Shown here: positions 42,730-51,816 of the stretch, one piece after another
Layout of the letters: each line of letters starts with the position of its first letter
Numbering within the stretch: the first letter of the stretch is position 1
DNA from: Candidatus Rokuibacteriota bacterium
GTDB lineage: Bacteria; Methylomirabilota; Methylomirabilia; Rokubacteriales; CSP1-6
Direction of reading: 5' to 3'
NCBI GenBank assembly: GCA_016184125.1
Contig: JACPDG010000065.1
Span: forward strand, 1 to 59,483
Length of the DNA stretch: 59,483 nt
The notes under the pieces: model-generated
What the model saw: the letters and a program-made list of their open reading frames with translations, nothing else
Database searches by the model: none
Told to the model about the DNA's origin: nothing
Position numbers and translations under genes: made by a program

Positions 42730-43497
42730 TCAGCGCGCGCACGTGTTGTGGCGGCCGCCGTCCACGAACACGCAGTTGCCGGTGATCATCCCGGCGCGGT
42801 CCGACGCGAGGAAGAGGATCATGTCGGCGACCTCCTCGGGCTCGCCGATGCGTCCGATCGGGTGCGTCGTGCGGCTGCGCTCGACGAACGCCGCGTAGTC
42901 GGCCTCGCTCATACCGCTCCGGCGGTGGAGGTTCGTGCGTGTCACCCCCGGATTCACCCCGTTGATCCGGATGCCCTTCGGCGCGAGCTCGAGCGACGCG
43001 CACATCACGAACTGGTCGACGGCCGCCTTGCTGCAGCAATACGCGAGGACGTTCGGGAAGGCGCGCTGGCCGTTGACGCTCGACACCACCACGATGTTGC
43101 CCTTGCGCGGTGTCAGCGCGGGCAAGGCGAGCTGCACGAGGCGGTACACCGAGCGGACGTTGACCGCCATCATCTGGTCCCAGAGCTCGGGCGACGTGTT
43201 CTCGATGCTGCCGGTCGCGATCACGCCGGCCGCGCAGACGACCACGTCCAGGCCGCCGAACGCGCGCACCGTCTCGTCCACCACGCGGCGGACGTCGTCC
43301 TCCTTCGTGACGTCGGCCTGCAACGCGAGCGCGCGCTCCCCGCCGGCCGCCATCGCCTTGCGCGTCGCGTCCAGCGCATCGGGCTTGCGCCCGACCAGCG
43401 CGACGCGCGCGCCCTCGGCCGCGAGCTTGAGCGCCGCCGCCCGGCCGATCCCGCTCGTCGCCCCGGTGACCAGCGCGCACTTGTCCGTGAAGCTCAT
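42730..43497 (-). CDS. Short-chain dehydrogenase/reductase
   Basis: NAD(P)-dependent oxidoreductase, 255 residues. Cofactor motif TGATSGIGRAAAL, catalytic Ser in VVVSSVNGQ and the YCCSK (YxxxK) pair are all present, so it should be active. AAGGAAG precedes ATG 43497. It overlaps the upstream gene by 4 nt (ATGA). Substrate unknown. Confidence 0.9.
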   Translation of the reverse strand: MSFTDKCALVTGATSGIGRAAALKLAAEGARVALVGRKPDALDATRKAMAAGGERALALQADVTKEDDVRRVVDETVRAFGGLDVVVCAAGVIATGSIENTSPELWDQMMAVNVRSVYRLVQLALPALTPRKGNIVVVSSVNGQRAFPNVLAYCCSKAAVDQFVMCASLELAPKGIRINGVNPGVTRTNLHRRSGMSEADYAAFVERSRTTHPIGRIGEPEEVADMILFLASDRAGMITGNCVFVDGGRHNTCAR

Positions 43498-44033
43498 CCT
43501 GTCTTCCTTTCGGGCACCTCGAACTCCCACTCGCACCACATGTCCCGCGGGTGCGCATCCGGCGGACATACGATACACCGCACCTGGCACGCCGGGTTGA
43601 CGACGCGCGCGGCAACCTCCGAGATGGCGAGGCCGGCCGGCTTGCAGCCGAGCTCACCCATGCCTTCCTCGAGCCTCTTCACCTGCTGGTGGCACGCCGT
43701 CACGCGGACGCGTAGCTTGGTCTCCCCCACCGTCCACATCTCGTACTCGCCGTTCGCCCAGATCGTGGACAGCACCATCGCCTTCCGGAGTGACTCGACG
43801 TCGTCCCCGAGCCCGAGGAGCTTCTTGAGACGGAAGACCTGCACGCGCGCGTTCGCGGGGAAGCAGTGACAGTCGCCCCGGACCGCGGCCTCCTGGCCGT
43901 ACTCGCGGTCCATGTATGCCATCCAGTTGTTCTGGAGGTTCCACCAGTTCTTCTGCTGGATGTCGATGAGATCCAGCAGCTGCTCCCTGGACAGCGCCGA
44001 CAGGATCTCCGCCTGAGGCTTGCTGAGGACCAT
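43494..44033 (-). CDS. Uncharacterised cysteine-rich protein (DUF6125-like)
   Basis: 179 residues with a helical N-terminus (LSREQLLDLIDIQQKNWWNLQNNW) and many Cys/His: GDCHCFP near 65, TACHQQV near 120, then LGCKP, PACQVRCIVCPPDAHP and the aromatic end MWCEWEFEV. The pattern suggests a metal or cofactor site. It resembles DUF6125-type proteins, an assignment from memory. GGGGAGG lies 5 nt before ATG 44033. First gene of the operon with the SDR and the TPR-like protein. Confidence 0.7.
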   Translation of the reverse strand: MVLSKPQAEILSALSREQLLDLIDIQQKNWWNLQNNWMAYMDREYGQEAAVRGDCHCFPANARVQVFRLKKLLGLGDDVESLRKAMVLSTIWANGEYEMWTVGETKLRVRVTACHQQVKRLEEGMGELGCKPAGLAISEVAARVVNPACQVRCIVCPPDAHPRDMWCEWEFEVPERKTG

Positions 44034-44403
44034 GGTCGCCTCCCCGTCCGCTCGGTGCACGCCCGTCCGGCGCCCTTGCCGCGGTTACCCACGGATAACG
44101 CGCAGCCACCCCTGGGTGAATCCGCCGAACGACCCTCGATCAGCTGGCGGCTCGGGAAGCCGGTTCCGCGAGGCGCTGCTCGGCGCGGCCGCGCAGAGGC
44201 AGGCAGCGGTAAGGTAACGTAAGGTAAGCGTGCGTGATGCCAAACGTGCTCCAGATGTGGTAGGCTGCGCCCGTCTGATGGCCCCTGCGGAGGCCCCGAA
44301 GTCCGCGTGGGCGACTCGAACTTCATCGACCACTACGCCTCGTGACAGCGAGCGGCGCCTCACGGCCGCCCCATCGCTGCGCGGCGTCGAGAAGGAGCCA
44401 GGC
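44034..44403. other. 370-bp divergent region without a recognised gene
   Basis: It separates the DUF6125-like gene (-) from the small gene at 44404 (+). It holds a direct repeat GTAAGGTAA near 44210-44226 and a TGTGGTAGGCT stretch near 44256-44266 that could be a weak -10 region for the bS21 transcript. No good -35 is paired with it. Nothing else recognised. Confidence 0.4.
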
Positions 44404-44619
44404 TTGCAGGTAACGGCGTTCTCCACTCCCACGAGACCGAACTGGCGGTGGCGGATCGTGAACTACGCGGGCGAGGTCGTCGAGGAGTCACGCGACGAGT
44501 TCGGCAGCATTGCCGCCGCCGTGGCCGAGGGGACCAAGCGGCTCGTGCAGATGGACGCCGTGGACCGGTCCGAGCCGGTGCGCCACTGGCGATCGACGTC
44601 ACACCTGAGGCGCCGGTGA
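44404..44619 (+). CDS. Small hypothetical protein upstream of rpsU
   Basis: 71 residues from TTG 44404, chosen because AAGGAG lies 8 nt upstream. The sequence RPNWRWRIVNYAGEVVEESRDEFGS looks like a small beta-hairpin domain followed by a helix (IAAAVAEGTKRLVQM). No family recognised with confidence. It ends 22 nt before rpsU on the same strand and is probably co-transcribed. Confidence 0.55.
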   Translation: MQVTAFSTPTRPNWRWRIVNYAGEVVEESRDEFGSIAAAVAEGTKRLVQMDAVDRSEPVRHWRSTSHLRRR

Positions 44620-44641
44620 TGGCGCGCGGGCGGCGCTCGTC

Positions 44642-44845
44642 GTGAAGATCGAGGTCTTCGACAACCAGATCGAAGCGGCGCTGAAGGCCCTCAAGAAGCA
44701 GATGCAGAAGGACGGCTCGTTTCAGGAGATGAAGCGCCGCGCGTACTACGAGAAGCCGTCCGTGAAGCGAAAGCGCAAGCAAGCGCTGGCGCGGAAGAAA
44801 CGGCGGCGCGCGATGCAGCGCGCTCGCCCCTTCGACGGCGACTGA
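44642..44845 (+). CDS. rpsU: 30S ribosomal protein bS21
   Basis: 67 residues, strongly basic. EAALKALKKQMQKDGSFQEM and RRAYYEKPSVKRKRKQ match bS21, whose FYEKPxxxRKR segment is diagnostic. bS21 binds 16S rRNA near the anti-Shine-Dalgarno region on the small subunit. The start is GTG 44642. The usual rpsU neighbours (yqeY, dnaG) are absent. A repeat-derived hairpin follows the stop. Confidence 0.85.
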   Translation: MKIEVFDNQIEAALKALKKQMQKDGSFQEMKRRAYYEKPSVKRKRKQALARKKRRRAMQRARPFDGD

Positions 44846-44851
44846 TTTCAC

Positions 44852-44872
44852 GGGGGGCTCGAAGGGCCCCCC
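44852..44872. repeat. Partial palindromic element R10, likely bidirectional hairpin
   Basis: GGGGGGC (44852-44858) pairs with GCCCCCC (44866-44872) around a 7-nt loop; the sequence matches the outer hairpin of the element family. It lies between the convergent rpsU and response-regulator genes, where it could act as a shared transcript end although no T-run is present. Confidence 0.65.
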
Positions 44873-44882
44873 ATGTCCACCG

Positions 44883-45269
44883 TCACGCGGCGGCGCGCGG
44901 GGCGGCGGGACCGGCCAGCTGCCTGACCAGCTGCGACCAGTCGAGCGGCTTCGGGAAGACCATCTCGGCCCCGGCGTTCCGGGCGCGAGTGCGGCTCGGT
45001 TCCTCTTCGCCCGTGACCACGATCACTCGCATCACGTCCGCGGTGGCGGCCAGCAACGCTCGAATCAGCACATCGCCGGGGATGTCCGGCAGTCCGAGGT
45101 CGCTCACGATGACGTCGAAGTGCTGCGCCCGGACCAGGTCGAGCGCTTCTCGACCTGTCGCCGCCGCGCAGACGTCAGCGCCTTCGAGGCGGAGGAGCAC
45201 GGCGACGATTTCACGCGTCACCGGCTCGTCTTCGATGACCAGGAGGTGAAGGCCGCGGAGCGACAACAC
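44883..45269 (-). CDS. Single-domain response regulator
   Basis: 128-residue receiver domain without an output domain, CheY-like. HLLVIEDEPVTREIV holds the acidic pocket, VIVSDLGLPDIPG the phospho-accepting Asp, VIVVTGEEE the switch Thr and VFPKPLDW the conserved Lys. GTG 45269 gives VLSLRGLHLLVIEDEP; TTG 45266 is also possible. No histidine kinase is adjacent. Confidence 0.88.
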   Translation of the reverse strand: MLSLRGLHLLVIEDEPVTREIVAVLLRLEGADVCAAATGREALDLVRAQHFDVIVSDLGLPDIPGDVLIRALLAATADVMRVIVVTGEEEPSRTRARNAGAEMVFPKPLDWSQLVRQLAGPAAPRAAA

Positions 45270-45415
45270 AACAGTGGGTTCTGTTAAGCAAGTACTATGC
45301 CAGCGCGACTCGACGCCGTACGACCGGGCGCCGGTAGGAGCGAAAGCGTAGCGCGCACGGTTCCGGTCCGCGTGCGCGTGCTCGGTCATTCGCCGCCTCG
45401 TCCGTAGCCGCGCGC

Positions 45416-46288
45416 TCACGCGAGCCATCGAAGCGAGAACTTCCCCCCGGCCTGGTCCACGTACGCGGCGTGTGGGCTGGCGAAGTGGGCGGGCAACAGC
45501 ACCGACCTCCGCTCCGCGCACGTTTGCAACAACCGGAGCCGGGACGCCGCGGCCGCCGCCTGGTCGACGCATGCCACCGTGCTCCAGTGCACCTCGTAGA
45601 CCTGGATCGGGTGGTGAACGGAGTCACCGGCGAACACCGCCTCGGAGCCCTTCGACGCCAGGCGGATGTGGACGTTGCCGGGCGTGTGGCCGGGCGCGAG
45701 CTGGACCGTGAACGCACCGTCCACCTCGTGCCCGTCCTCGATCATGTCGGCCCGCCCCGCCTCGACGATCGGCAGCACGCTGTCGTTGAACCCGTTGCGG
45801 CGAATGGGGTTCGGGTCCGGGTGCGCCCGCCAGTGCTCGTACTCGACGCGCGCGAAGAGATAGCGCGCGTTCGGGAAGGTCGGCACCCAGCGCCCATCCT
45901 TCAGCACGGTGTTCCACCCGATGTGATCGGCGTGCAGGTGGGTACACATGACGTAGTCGACGTCCTCGGGCGCGGTGCCCGAACCGCGCAGGCGCTCGAG
46001 GAACGGTGTCCGGAGGCGGTGCCAGTGCTCGCGCGGCATCCGGTCCTTGTCGTTGCCGATGCACGTGTCGATCAGCACCGTGTGGCGGCCGGTCTTCACG
46101 ACCCAGCTGTGCATGCTGAACACGAGCGCGTCGCGCTCGGGGATGTAGTAGCGGGGCGCGAGCCAGGACAGGTGCGGTCGCAGCGCCTCCGGGTCGAAGG
46201 CGGGAAAGAAGCCCTTCCCCGTGAAGCTCGTGTCGACCATCTCCTCGATGCGCACCACGGACGCGTCGCCGACCGTCAGCCTGTCCAT
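45416..46288 (-). CDS. MBL-fold metallo-hydrolase
   Basis: 290-residue metallo-beta-lactamase-fold hydrolase. Metal ligands: CTHLHADHIG (HxHxDH), His in APGHTPGN and Asp in VFAGDSVHHP. Members act as lactonases, thioesterases or glyoxalase II-like enzymes; lactonase-type proteins share the long SMHSWVVKTGRHTVLIDTC N-terminal part. TAGGAGAGAGG gives a clear ribosome site. It is preceded by element R11. Substrate unknown. Confidence 0.9.
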   Translation of the reverse strand: MDRLTVGDASVVRIEEMVDTSFTGKGFFPAFDPEALRPHLSWLAPRYYIPERDALVFSMHSWVVKTGRHTVLIDTCIGNDKDRMPREHWHRLRTPFLERLRGSGTAPEDVDYVMCTHLHADHIGWNTVLKDGRWVPTFPNARYLFARVEYEHWRAHPDPNPIRRNGFNDSVLPIVEAGRADMIEDGHEVDGAFTVQLAPGHTPGNVHIRLASKGSEAVFAGDSVHHPIQVYEVHWSTVACVDQAAAAASRLRLLQTCAERRSVLLPAHFASPHAAYVDQAGGKFSLRWLA

Positions 46289-46310
46289 TCGTGCCTCTCT
46301 CCTAAGATCA

Positions 46311-46427
46311 TGGGGGGACTATCGAAGCCCCCCAAGCCCCCCGGCGCTCGGAGCCGTCCCGGGGGGGGCGCGGACGCACCCGTGGGACCCGGGACGGCCC
46401 TCGACGACGCGATTCGTTCACGGGCTC
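46311..46427 (+). repeat. Palindromic element copy R11 with one mini-hairpin unit
   Basis: Forward copy: TGGGGGGACT, AAGCCCCCCAAGCCCCCC, GGCGCTCGGAGC, inner arms CGTCCCGGG and CCCGGGACG around one 21-bp-type unit (GGCGCGGACGCACCCGTGG), then CCTCGACGACGCGATTCG and TTCACGGGCTC. This is the intermediate state between array-free and three-unit copies. It ends 5 bp before the stop of the SDR gene. Confidence 0.85.
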
Positions 46428-46432
46428 TCCGT

Positions 46433-47242
46433 TCAGGACGTGTCCTGCGTGCCGTCGGCCACCAGCACGGCGCCGCTCACGTAGCTCGCGGCGTCGGAAG
46501 CCGCGAACACGATCACGTTCGCCAGCTCCTGCGGCGTCCCCCAGCGCGTCGCGCGCATGCCCTGGTTGGCGGCCCATTCGTCGCGGGTCTGCGCGGCCTC
46601 CTCGGGGCTCAGCGTCCGCGTGGCCATCTCCCGCTCCCACTTCGCGAAGCGCTCCGGCGTGAACACCAGCCCCGGGACGACACAGTTCACCCGGATGCCG
46701 TACGGCGCGAGCTCGCTCGCGAGCACCTTCGAGAAGCGCACCTCGGCCGCCTTCGCGGGGCCCGTACAGGACGACAGGAACGGAGGCTCGGTGACCCTGA
46801 TCGCCGTCTCGCCGCTCACGTTGACGATGCGACCACCGCCCTGGGCGATCATCATCGGCACCACGCGCTGGCAGATCCGGAACTGGGCGAAGAAGTTGAT
46901 CGCCATACCGTAGACGAGCTCGTCGTCCGTGACCTCGAGGAACGGTTTGTAGGTGCCGGTGCCGGCGTTGTTGATCAGGATGTCGATGCGGCCGAGCGTG
47001 CGCCGGATCACATCGGGCAGCCTGCCGGTGTGCTCGAGGTTCGTGACGTCCATCGAGCAGGTCTCGACCGCCCGCCCCGTACTCTTCCGGATGTCCTCCG
47101 CGGCCTCCGCCAGCACGGACTCGCGGCGGGCACAGATCAGGACCCGCGCGCCCTCCCGCGCGAAGAGCCGCGCGGTTTCGAGCCCGATGCCCCGGCTGCC
47201 GCCGGTGACGAGGACCGCCTTGCCGTCCAGGCCGAGCTCCAT
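46433..47242 (-). CDS. SDR-family protein lacking the catalytic tyrosine
   Basis: 269 residues with an intact cofactor motif TGGSRGIGLETA, NNAGTGTY and a catalytic-type Ser in VNVSGETA. Where YxxxK is expected it reads TGPAK, so the Tyr is Thr while the Lys remains. It may bind NAD(P) and act by another mechanism, or not be a dehydrogenase. It follows livF of cluster D by 4 bp and is probably the last gene of that operon. Confidence 0.82.
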   Translation of the reverse strand: MELGLDGKAVLVTGGSRGIGLETARLFAREGARVLICARRESVLAEAAEDIRKSTGRAVETCSMDVTNLEHTGRLPDVIRRTLGRIDILINNAGTGTYKPFLEVTDDELVYGMAINFFAQFRICQRVVPMMIAQGGGRIVNVSGETAIRVTEPPFLSSCTGPAKAAEVRFSKVLASELAPYGIRVNCVVPGLVFTPERFAKWEREMATRTLSPEEAAQTRDEWAANQGMRATRWGTPQELANVIVFAASDAASYVSGAVLVADGTQDTS

Positions 47243-47246
47243 GCGT

Positions 47247-47957
47247 TCAGGTCCCCAGATACGCCCGGCGCACGTCCTCGTTGTGCCGCAACTGCTCCGA
47301 TGGGCCTTCGAGCTGGATCCGTCCGAGATCGATCACCGCCGTGCGCTGCGCGAGCCGCATGGCCCAGAGCGCGTTCTGCTCGGCGAGGATCACGGCGAGG
47401 CCTTCCGACCTCTGGATCTCGGTGATGAGCTCGCCGATGCGCTGCACGATCACGGGTGCGAGGCCGAGCGAGGGCTCGTCGAGCAGGAACAACCGCGGAC
47501 ACGACATCAGCGCCCGCGCGATCGCGAGCATCTGCTGCTCGCCGCCCGACAGCGATCCGGCGAGCTGTCCGGGGCGCTCCTTGAGTCTCGGGAAGTACGC
47601 GTACACCTGCTCGAGGCGCGCCGTGAACCGCGCGCGCGGGAGCGTGAACGCGCCCGTGCGGAGGTTGTCGAGCACGGAGAGCATCGGGAAGACGCGCCGG
47701 CCCTCCGGCGAGTAGCCCACGCCGCGCCGCACGACCTGCGAGGGTCGCAGGCCGTTCAGCGGCACGCCGTCCAGGCGCACCCCCCCGCGGGCGACCGGCG
47801 CCATGCCCATGATGGCCTTCAGCGTGCTCGACTTCCCGGCGCCGTTCGACCCCACGAGCGCGACGGTCTCCGCCTCCTCGACTCGCAGCGAGATCCCGTG
47901 CGTGGCCCGCACGCTGCCGTAGCGCACCTCGACGTCGTCGAGCTCGAGCAGGCTCAA
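47247..47957 (-). CDS. livF: LIV-type ABC transporter ATPase LivF (cluster D)
   Basis: ATPase of 236 residues: Walker A GSNGAGKSS, signature LSGGEQQMLAIARAL, Walker B LFLLDEP and LAEQNALWAM. The start is TTG 47957 in a TTGA overlap with livG, the same device used for livM in cluster A. It ends with RRAYLGT. Confidence 0.93.
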   Translation of the reverse strand: MSLLELDDVEVRYGSVRATHGISLRVEEAETVALVGSNGAGKSSTLKAIMGMAPVARGGVRLDGVPLNGLRPSQVVRRGVGYSPEGRRVFPMLSVLDNLRTGAFTLPRARFTARLEQVYAYFPRLKERPGQLAGSLSGGEQQMLAIARALMSCPRLFLLDEPSLGLAPVIVQRIGELITEIQRSEGLAVILAEQNALWAMRLAQRTAVIDLGRIQLEGPSEQLRHNEDVRRAYLGT

Positions 47958-48718
47958 TGCTGCGTCCCGAGGTAGGCTTCGATCACCCGTGGATCGCGCG
48001 TGACGTCCTGCGGCGTGCCCGTGGCCAGCTCGGCGCCATGGTGCAGGACCACGATGCGGTGGCAGAGCGTCGAGATGAACCGCATGTTGTGGTCGACCAC
48101 GATCACCGACACGTCCTCCCGATTGATCCGCCGCACGACCTCCGCCACGTGGTTCGCCTCGTCGTGCGACAGGCCCGCCGCCGGCTCGTCCAGCATCGCC
48201 AGGCGCGGGCGCGCCGCGAGCGCGATGCCGAGCCCCAGGACCTTCTGGAACCCGTACGGCAGGCTGCGCGCCTCGGCGTCCGCCACCTCGGAGAGCCCGA
48301 GCCACGACAGCAGCTCGTCGATCGCCTCGCCGGCGCGCCGCGCGGCCGCGCGCGCGCCCGCCGTGCCGAGGAACGTCGACCAGAAGCCGCGATACGCCGT
48401 GGTGAACGCGCCGCGGCGCACGTTCTCGCGCACCGTCCGCTCCTGGTAGATCGTGGTCGCCTGGAACGTGCGCACCACGCCGCGGCGGACGAGCAGGTCC
48501 GGCCGCATGCCGGTGACGTCCTGACCGGCGAAGGTGATCCGACCGCTGTCGGGACGGATGACGCCGCTGATGAGGTTGATGGCGGTGGTCTTGCCGGCGC
48601 CGTTCGGGCCGATGATCCCGAGGATCTCGCCCGGCTCGACCTGGAAGTCGAGCCGCTCGACCGCCTGCACGGCGCCGAACCGCTTGGCGAGGCGGGACAC
48701 GTCGAGCAGCGCGGTCAT
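47954..48718 (-). CDS. livG: LIV-type ABC transporter ATPase LivG (cluster D)
   Basis: ATPase of 254 residues: Walker A GPNGAGKTT, signature LPYGFQKVLGLGIAL (LivG-type variant), Walker B LAMLDEP, H-loop VVDHNMRFI and the end IEAYLGTQH. It overlaps livM (ATGA) and livF (TTGA). Confidence 0.93.
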   Translation of the reverse strand: MTALLDVSRLAKRFGAVQAVERLDFQVEPGEILGIIGPNGAGKTTAINLISGVIRPDSGRITFAGQDVTGMRPDLLVRRGVVRTFQATTIYQERTVRENVRRGAFTTAYRGFWSTFLGTAGARAAARRAGEAIDELLSWLGLSEVADAEARSLPYGFQKVLGLGIALAARPRLAMLDEPAAGLSHDEANHVAEVVRRINREDVSVIVVDHNMRFISTLCHRIVVLHHGAELATGTPQDVTRDPRVIEAYLGTQH

Positions 48719-49701
48719 GCGTCGCGCCCCTCCGGCTCGCGGACGAGCGCGATCGTGCGCCTGCCGAGCTCCACGAGCCCGCCGGGCACGAAGAGCATCA
48801 CGATGATGAGGACCACGCCGTAGAGGAACCGCTGGAGCTCGACCCAGCCGCGCAGGAACTCGGGCAGCGCCGTGAGGAAGACCGCGCCGACGAGTGGTCC
48901 CGTCAGGCTGCCCATGCCCCCGATGACGTTCATCACGAGGAGATTGAGCGACTCGTTGAAGGCGTAGGCGCCGGGGGCCACGAACGTGATGAAGTGCGCG
49001 AGCAGGCTGCCTTGCAGGCCGACCAGTCCGCAGGCGATGGCGAAGACCATGACCTTGAACCGGAGGATCGGCACCCCGCTCGACTGGGCGAGGCGCTCCC
49101 CCTCGCGGATCGCGTCGATGAAGCGCCCGGTCTGCGACGCGAGGATGCGGGCGACGACGCCGACGCACGCCACCGCCATCGCGAGCGCGAAGTAGTAGTA
49201 GGCGCGCTTGCTCGCCAGGAGCGCGTGCGGGGGCGGAATCCGGAAAATGCCGTCGGCGCCGCCCGTCAGCGACTGCCACTCGGTGAACACGAGCCGGACG
49301 ACTTCCCCGAACGTGAACGTGATCAGGACGAAGTACACGCCCCTGAGCCGGAGCACGATCGGCCCGACGATCAGGGCAACCACCGCGGGCACCAGGCCGC
49401 TGGCGATGAACGCCGCCGCGAACGGCCAGGACAGCGCCGTGGTCAGCAGGGCGGACGTGTAGCCGCCCAGGCCGAGGAACGCCGCATGGCCCAGCGACAG
49501 GTGCCCGATGCGCAGGACGAGGTGCAGGCTCGCCGCGCCGATCGTGTAGAGCAGCGCCAGCGTGGCGATGTGGAGGAAGAACGGCTCGTTCACGAACAGC
49601 GGCCACACCAGCAACGCCACGGCGCCGGCGGCGAGCCACGCCCACCGCGCCCGGCTCACCCCGGCGGACGCGCTCATCGCGAGGACGCGCGTCGTCATCA
49701 T
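48715..49701 (-). CDS. livM: LIV-type ABC transporter permease LivM (cluster D)
   Basis: Permease of up to 328 residues with RIGHLSLGHAAFLGLGGYT and the coupling loop AIREGERLAQSSGV. ATG 49701 or 49698 gives a short N-terminal extension; ATG 49677 (MSASAGVSRARW) is also possible and no ribosome site decides between them. It follows livH by 15 bp. Confidence 0.92.
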   Translation of the reverse strand: MMTTRVLAMSASAGVSRARWAWLAAGAVALLVWPLFVNEPFFLHIATLALLYTIGAASLHLVLRIGHLSLGHAAFLGLGGYTSALLTTALSWPFAAAFIASGLVPAVVALIVGPIVLRLRGVYFVLITFTFGEVVRLVFTEWQSLTGGADGIFRIPPPHALLASKRAYYYFALAMAVACVGVVARILASQTGRFIDAIREGERLAQSSGVPILRFKVMVFAIACGLVGLQGSLLAHFITFVAPGAYAFNESLNLLVMNVIGGMGSLTGPLVGAVFLTALPEFLRGWVELQRFLYGVVLIIVMLFVPGGLVELGRRTIALVREPEGRDA

Positions 49702-49716
49702 CGGCTCAGGATCCGC

Positions 49717-50583
49717 TCATCCTTCGGGGCGGCCCAGGAGCCCCCACGGTCGCAGGACCAGCAGCAGGATGATGGCGCCGAAGGAAGCGAACTGCGCGAC
49801 CGACGCGCCGTAGAAGGTGTTGAGGAAGCTCTCCGACATCCCGAGCAGCACGCCCCCGAGCGCGGCCCCCGGCACGCTGCCGAGGCCCCCGATGATGACG
49901 ATGATGAACGCCTTCATCAGCGGCACCTGCCCCATCAGCGGCGACAGCGCGTAGATCTGCGCGAACAGCGCCCCGCCCAGCGCCGCCAGCGTCGTCGCCA
50001 GGAAGAAGGTGACGCGATAGGTCGCCCGCGTGTCGATCCCCTGCGCCTCCGCGATCTCCCGGTCCTGGGCGACGGTGCGCAGCGCGAGACCGATCCGCGT
50101 GAACCGCACGAACAGCCAGAAGGCCGCGAGGGCCGCCAGCGCGATCGCCACCACGACGAGCCGATCCTCGGGAAAGGTGAACCCGCCGATGTGGATCAGG
50201 CCGCTGAAGGCCGAGGGAAGGCTGCGCTCGTGCACCTCGAACAGGATGATCCCGCCCTCCGCGAGCACGACCGACAGCCCGAGCGCGGCGATCATCGAGG
50301 GGAGCTCCTGGCCGTAGAGCCGCCGGAACACGAACCGCTCGGGCAGCAGCGAGGCGACGCCGACCATCAGCGCCGCGAGCGGCAACGCCAGCCAGTACGG
50401 CCACGCGAGCCGGTCGAGCAGGAACAGGAGCGCGAACCCGCCCATCATGGCGAACTCGCCGTGCGCGAAGTTCACCACGCGCATGATCCCGAACACCAGC
50501 GTGAACCCCAGCGCGACCAGGATATAGATCGCGCTGAGGCTGACGCCGGTGAACAGGATGGGGACCAGCAGGCTCACCGACAT
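49717..50583 (-). CDS. livH: LIV-type ABC transporter permease LivH (cluster D)
   Basis: Permease of 288 residues with VFGIMRVVNFAHGEFAMMG near the N-terminus and LRPWGLLGRPEG at the end. About eight hydrophobic helices. It starts 69 bp after the binding-protein gene. Confidence 0.93.
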   Translation of the reverse strand: MSVSLLVPILFTGVSLSAIYILVALGFTLVFGIMRVVNFAHGEFAMMGGFALLFLLDRLAWPYWLALPLAALMVGVASLLPERFVFRRLYGQELPSMIAALGLSVVLAEGGIILFEVHERSLPSAFSGLIHIGGFTFPEDRLVVVAIALAALAAFWLFVRFTRIGLALRTVAQDREIAEAQGIDTRATYRVTFFLATTLAALGGALFAQIYALSPLMGQVPLMKAFIIVIIGGLGSVPGAALGGVLLGMSESFLNTFYGASVAQFASFGAIILLLVLRPWGLLGRPEG

Positions 50584-50652
50584 CGCGACGGCCGCGCCTT
50601 CCGCCTCAGCGACCGGGCAGCGGCGTCGTCGTTGCCGGGCCGTGCGCCACGA

Positions 50653-51816
50653 TCACTCTCCCGCTGCCACGCGGGCCTTGATCCGCACCTTGCCGTCCTT
50701 GATCTCCGAGATGAAGAAGTCGTGCAGGAGCTGATGGCGGATCCCGTAGCGCTCCTGGCCGGTCCAGCGGACGGGACCGAAGATGGTCGAGGTGCCGTCG
50801 AGCTTCTCGAGCGCCGCGCGCACCTTCTCCACGTCGACGCTGTCCGCCTTCTTGAACGCCTCGTGCAGGATCCGGGTCGCGTTGTAGTACATCACCGAGA
50901 TCCCCGGGATCGGGCCGTCGTACTTGGCCCGGTACCCCTTCACGTAGCCCTGCACCGTCGGGTCGGTCGGATCGAACAGGTCGTAGGAGAGGAACCCCTC
51001 GGCGAACGGGCCGGCCACCCGGATGATCTCCTCGAGGCCCGGGCCACCAGTCTGGATGATCACGCCCTTGAAGCCGAGCTGGCGCGACTGCTTGACCATC
51101 AGGCCGGCCTCGCCCGGTGCGTTGCCGTCGAGCTCGAGGAGCTCGGCCCCGCGGGCCATCATGCGCGTGATGAGCGGGCTGAAGTCCTTGAGGCCCCGGT
51201 CGTACTTCTCGTCGAACACGACGTCGAACTTGGACGCGTGGTACGCCTGCACGTGGAGCGGGGCCAGCGTCTGGCCCACGGCGTCGTTCGGGCTGATGAT
51301 GCCGACCTTCTTCATCTGCGGGTACGCCTGGCGCAGCCAGCGGGCGACGGCGGGGGCGAAGTAGTCGGTGGGGATCTGGACGCGGAAGTTGTACTTGCTC
51401 TCCGGCGTCATGATCTTCGGCGAGTAGCCGTTCGCGAGCACGACGACCTTCGCCGGGTTCGTCACGGCGATCGTGCCGAGCACCGGCGGCGATCCCACCG
51501 GCCCGATGATGTACTTCACGCCGTCCACGTTCACGAGCCGCGTCGCGGCGGTCGTGCCCCCCTGGGCCGTGTACTGATCGTCGTACATGACCATCTTGAG
51601 CGTGTAGCTCTTGCCGCCGGCCTTCACGCCGCCGGCCGCGTTGATCTCGTCGACCGCGATCGTCATCCCGCGCTGCAGCGCGAGCCCCCACTCGGTGCCA
51701 CCCCCCGAGAGGGTGCCGATGGCGCCGACCTTCAACTCCTCGCTCCACCCGGTCGACGTGCCGAGCAGCACGACCAGCGCCACCGCTATCCAGACGATCC
51801 GTGACGTTCTCCTCAT
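50653..51816 (-). CDS. LIV-type ABC transporter substrate-binding protein (cluster D)
   Basis: Periplasmic HAAT-family binding protein, 387 residues. MRRTSRIVWIAVALVVLLG and a cleavage region near TGWSEE form the signal peptide; the mature part begins LKVGAIGTLSGGGTEWG. CGGAGGA lies 7 nt before ATG 51816. It is the first gene of the K-H-M-G-F operon, whose promoter overlaps a LacI-type operator. Ligand unknown. Confidence 0.92.
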   Translation of the reverse strand: MRRTSRIVWIAVALVVLLGTSTGWSEELKVGAIGTLSGGGTEWGLALQRGMTIAVDEINAAGGVKAGGKSYTLKMVMYDDQYTAQGGTTAATRLVNVDGVKYIIGPVGSPPVLGTIAVTNPAKVVVLANGYSPKIMTPESKYNFRVQIPTDYFAPAVARWLRQAYPQMKKVGIISPNDAVGQTLAPLHVQAYHASKFDVVFDEKYDRGLKDFSPLITRMMARGAELLELDGNAPGEAGLMVKQSRQLGFKGVIIQTGGPGLEEIIRVAGPFAEGFLSYDLFDPTDPTVQGYVKGYRAKYDGPIPGISVMYYNATRILHEAFKKADSVDVEKVRAALEKLDGTSTIFGPVRWTGQERYGIRHQLLHDFFISEIKDGKVRIKARVAAGE

